Positions 62,601 through 64,000 of a stretch of DNA of 64,000 nt are shown here, piece by piece (the stretch's first letter is position 1; the number at the start of each line of letters is the position of its first letter). This stretch comes from Pycnococcus provasolii. Lineage: Eukaryota; Chlorophyta; Pseudoscourfieldiophyceae; Pseudoscourfieldiales; Pycnococcaceae. The notes under the pieces were generated by a model. The model made no database searches. It was not told the origin of the DNA and saw nothing but the letters and a program-made list of their open reading frames with translations. The DNA is taken from NCBI GenBank assembly GCA_938743325.2, contig OW568871.1:558001-622000 (forward strand), written 5' to 3'. A program made the position numbers and the translations under genes.

Positions 62601-62859
62601 CTGCAGGGATTCCCGCGAGTGCGAGTTGCGTTGACGTGGTGTTGCTGAATGCTTTTTTGATGGCACCATTTCCCGAAAGCAGCAAGGCTGCCGTCGCCGT
62701 GACCGTTTTCGCCGCCTCGATGGCGATGACGATTCCCGCGCTGCTGATGGAGTGCGGTATGGATCGCGCGAGATGCGACTGGATTCCGTAGATGGACGCG
62801 AGTGCGCCGAGGCAGACGAACGCCAATCTGCGCTCATTTTCATTCATCATCACGATCAT
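59674..62859 (-). CDS. Fusion of nucleotide-sugar transporter, TPR segment and galactose-3-O-sulfotransferase-like domain
   Basis: 1061 residues in one frame from the ATG at 62859. Residues ~1-300 are an SLC35A-type nucleotide-sugar transporter with about ten helices, including YMVQNLLMAFASRHVDGATF and LVQTKILWTALFAYLILGEA. A basic cytosolic linker (MQQLRKRPSTRGMTKN, ~340-355) precedes an extra hydrophobic helix (~357-380) that would act as a signal anchor. A TPR-like helical region (~550-665, GRAWEMLAAVMYNRGDVEGALQAAHAAL) follows. Then comes a sulfotransferase: IMLIKTHKTASTVL is the 5'-phosphosulfate loop of PAPS enzymes (residues ~688-700), and VVSSVRDPVRRFLSDWEF is the 3'-phosphate site (~787-804), closest to galactose-3-O-sulfotransferases. 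Topology places the transporter ends in the cytosol and the sulfotransferase in the Golgi lumen. Confidence 0.8.
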   Translation of the reverse strand: MIVMMNENERRLAFVCLGALASIYGIQSHLARSIPHSISSAGIVIAIEAAKTVTATAALLLSGNGAIKKAFSNTTSTQLALAGIPAVLYMVQNLLMAFASRHVDGATFAALVQTKILWTALFAYLILGEAQTRKQLTAISALGAAAMPLSCNQEQASSPKDAVDNSTLVVASGVTCVLLAAALSGLSACICQRLMRKFSAIPVAWFSIEMSLFAVLPILLTTKGSWSDAVSVSTSPVVWINAVGGLLVGLVTRKLGGVAKGCAAVGGLAISSMLQYVCDRRWPTLIRGFAVFVVGFASYMHVTTSSSSQSRSQKVDKLEDDLAPPNTSTPTIGVTTRSHMQQLRKRPSTRGMTKNTLTLTATAACLARVASFCVVLATDATTSEKTFNPSVMQMHSGDPLMVDGKFTTSSPRRLCATLAADETLSRALAFVVNDKNITESPSLDLQSLLKNLTDITVAEESSHETDTCKSESRALAAIVGNTIQAVRTFQTSKRMWTDASRWNLERALADGYSKSQLVANSPAGAKAHARARVELAAATSNFVCSELGYTLALSEASWKHIATALEVDPVSINATAHVVLPLLMLADDEDVAFSKIMRDAATRLAVRAVRSAKDHERGRAWEMLAAVMYNRGDVEGALQAAHAALETEAINLKYAVRLIDALSREAAIVQDESCAAEEEESERKKPIMLIKTHKTASTVLASVLARLALNTNRRVYRPSRRVEHFTLWGTMAPTGNGTQYDYLDPADLKVRTSVAKVSQMPDVFLAHITGNHSLEFGTRLLGSSPLVVSSVRDPVRRFLSDWEFVGWSRLLNSTLEEWLAKNEGASVDELEGDFDWPMASQPLVNRQARALPGSLLESDECFVVVHERFDESIVLLRAWLVAHGVLPPFRRAADGKAELGAYADMAFRRQRLLGDGGEEGRKKALEEFHGADAHVGDVTPFATKQVERLHAKDRRLYKAATAAMDARARAYGRDRLAGDVEALRRDRAAELARCAHGGAGASESACALLNERIAATDTLYRVLDRGGVLVRQLGRAAAEAEGERVAALKVAQTALSHSTAK

Positions 62860-63776
62860 CAAAATCAAGCAAAATCAAGCAAGCGTCGTAATAATCAATC
62901 AATCCCTCAGGACTCCTCCTGAGGAGGGAGTGAGGAGTGAGTGGCGGCACCTGGTGGTTGGTTGTGCCGACGAGTGGTATCCTATACGAGTGCGTTTGCT
63001 TTTGTGTCGCCGCTAAGTACTTTAGCTAGTGTGAATGACAGTGACACACAACACAATACAAAGTTAACCTTAGTTGTTGGTGATGACAGATACAGGGACA
63101 CAAGTCAAGTAACGGCTCGGCTGTCACACACACACACACCTAGCTAGGATTTAGGAAGGCGTACAACAGGGGCCCACCCACCCACCCATTCTCGAGGGTA
63201 GAAATCTCACTCCGAAGTCCGAACTGGACAGGCACTAGGCAACCTCAAAACCCGAATGTTAATGCATGGAACCCCGAAATGCAAAAGGGACCCGAAAAGC
63301 AACCCATCAAGCATGAAGCAACCTGGTTGAGGGGCTAATAACCCAACCTCATCATGAGGGAGGGGTTCGTTGGTGACATTCTCCCCCGTCCCCCCTTGGC
63401 CCCTTCCAGACCCCCCCTCCCCTCATCCCAGGTCTCTCTCTTCCCCAAGCCAAGCTTCTTGCTTGGGGATCCACCCATTGGCCTTGCGGGGGGCCTTCCT
63501 TGGTCCCCTTCCTTTCCTTCGGGCTGTCGGGGGAGTTGTTAACTTTCCCGGCCCCCTGCTCACTCAGAAAAAGCCTGCTTTGTTGTTGTTGGTTTTTCCC
63601 TCCCTCGTTTTCCCCCTCTCCCGCCCCCCTTTCTCCGTTTTCTCCCCTGACAGACAGATCCCCGGTGTCATTCTCATTCATTCTCACACGCACGCAACAG
63701 CTGTCATTTTGCTCACGGCTTTGTTCATTTTCTCTCTCTTTTGTGGAACCATAGATAGATAGGAACAACAGCAATC
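62860..63776. promoter_or_regulatory. Divergent intergenic region
   Basis: About 0.9 kb without a supported gene. It has a dyad CAGGACTCCTCCTGAGGAG near 62908-62927, an ACACACACACAC run at 63126-63138, CCCAC repeats at 63173-63186 and long polypyrimidine stretches (63380-63650) leading to the next gene. Open frames in the polypyrimidine DNA are compositional only. Confidence 0.55.
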
Positions 63777-64000
63777 ATGGCGGACGGCGTTCCTCCGTCC
63801 CCCGCGACGAATTTGGGACGAAATTCCATGTCTCAGAACTTTCACAGCGCACTCTCGCACGACCCATCTATGATGATGATGAATAACAATCAACCGCTCA
63901 TGTCGCCGCTCATGCAGCACCGCTCGCCGTTCGCGAACAGATTCGCCGCGCTCTCGAACCAGACGATGTCGCAGACGAACACAGCCTTGACAACCGCGAA
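63777..64000 (+). CDS. Partial gene of unknown product (5' end only)
   Basis: A plus-strand frame opens at an ATG at 63777 (ATCATGGCG) and stays open to the right edge, 74 codons. The sequence is Met/Asn/Ser/Gln-rich (SMSQNFHSALSHDP, then four Met, NNNQPLMSPLMQHRSP), typical of a disordered N terminus of a regulatory protein. No domain is reached. Confidence 0.55.
   Translation, partial: MADGVPPSPATNLGRNSMSQNFHSALSHDPSMMMMNNNQPLMSPLMQHRSPFANRFAALSNQTMSQTNTALTTA

Noticed and set aside
63352-63774. A 140-codon minus-strand frame in polypyrimidine DNA
   Set aside because: Its Gly/Glu/Arg-rich composition follows directly from the purine-rich strand; it starts at a non-standard codon and has no motif.
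1-64000. tRNA or rRNA genes
   Set aside because: I looked for T-loop GGTTCGA-type sequences and conserved rRNA stretches and saw none in a credible context; a covariance-model search would be decisive.

Overview
This window is nuclear DNA from a photosynthetic eukaryote, most likely a small green (prasinophyte-like) alga. It carries a plastid-type magnesium chelatase H subunit and a thylakoid-lumen preprotein. Both start with a serine/arginine-rich transit region and no leading ER signal peptide, as expected for a primary plastid. It also has alpha-tubulin, Golgi-type transporters and glycosyltransferases, and a CABIN1/Hir3-like histone chaperone subunit. Almost every gene reads as one uninterrupted frame, including a 2485-codon and a 1515-codon gene, so introns are rare or absent here. 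Genes sit on both strands, mostly in convergent and divergent pairs with 100-400 bp between them. Four spacers of about 0.9-1.3 kb hold most of the repeats.

Layout. 1-7 kb: the 5' part of a WW-domain gene (CEP164-like, runs off the left edge), an EF-hand membrane protein, and a protein with 11-residue amphipathic repeats. 7-9 kb: two unrecognised genes around a 435-bp internally deleted Ty1/copia element. 9-13 kb: an aldo/keto reductase and a family-2-like glycosyltransferase. 13-21 kb: an F-box/coiled-coil protein, an OsmC-like protein, a TPR protein and a Rossmann-like protein. 21-25 kb: two small secreted proteins (one saposin-like) and a MYND zinc-finger protein. 26-34 kb: the CABIN1/Hir3 homologue. 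34-40 kb: a thylakoid-lumen protein, a gene broken by a one-base frameshift, a TPR protein, a tail-anchored protein and a nucleotide-sugar/triose-phosphate-type transporter. 40-46 kb: a glycosyltransferase-esterase fusion, a plastid GNAT and a low-complexity protein. 47-55 kb: alpha-tubulin, a Kelch membrane protein, a Cys-rich secreted protein, a non-autonomous Mutator-like element holding telomere-type repeats, and an LRR membrane protein. 55-63 kb: ChlH and a nucleotide-sugar-transporter/TPR/sulfotransferase fusion. The 5' end of another gene is at the right edge.

Two themes stand out. First, several genes belong to Golgi glycan building and decoration (two glycosyltransferases, two transporters, an esterase domain, a sulfotransferase domain), and two of them are unusual multi-domain fusions. 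Second, TTAGGG-type motifs recur in intergenic DNA near gene starts: as six exact hexamers, inside a 29-bp minisatellite, inside a transposon, and as short boxes.

Start codons were set at the first in-frame ATG with reasonable context. Functions rest on motif recognition by eye; no database search was possible.
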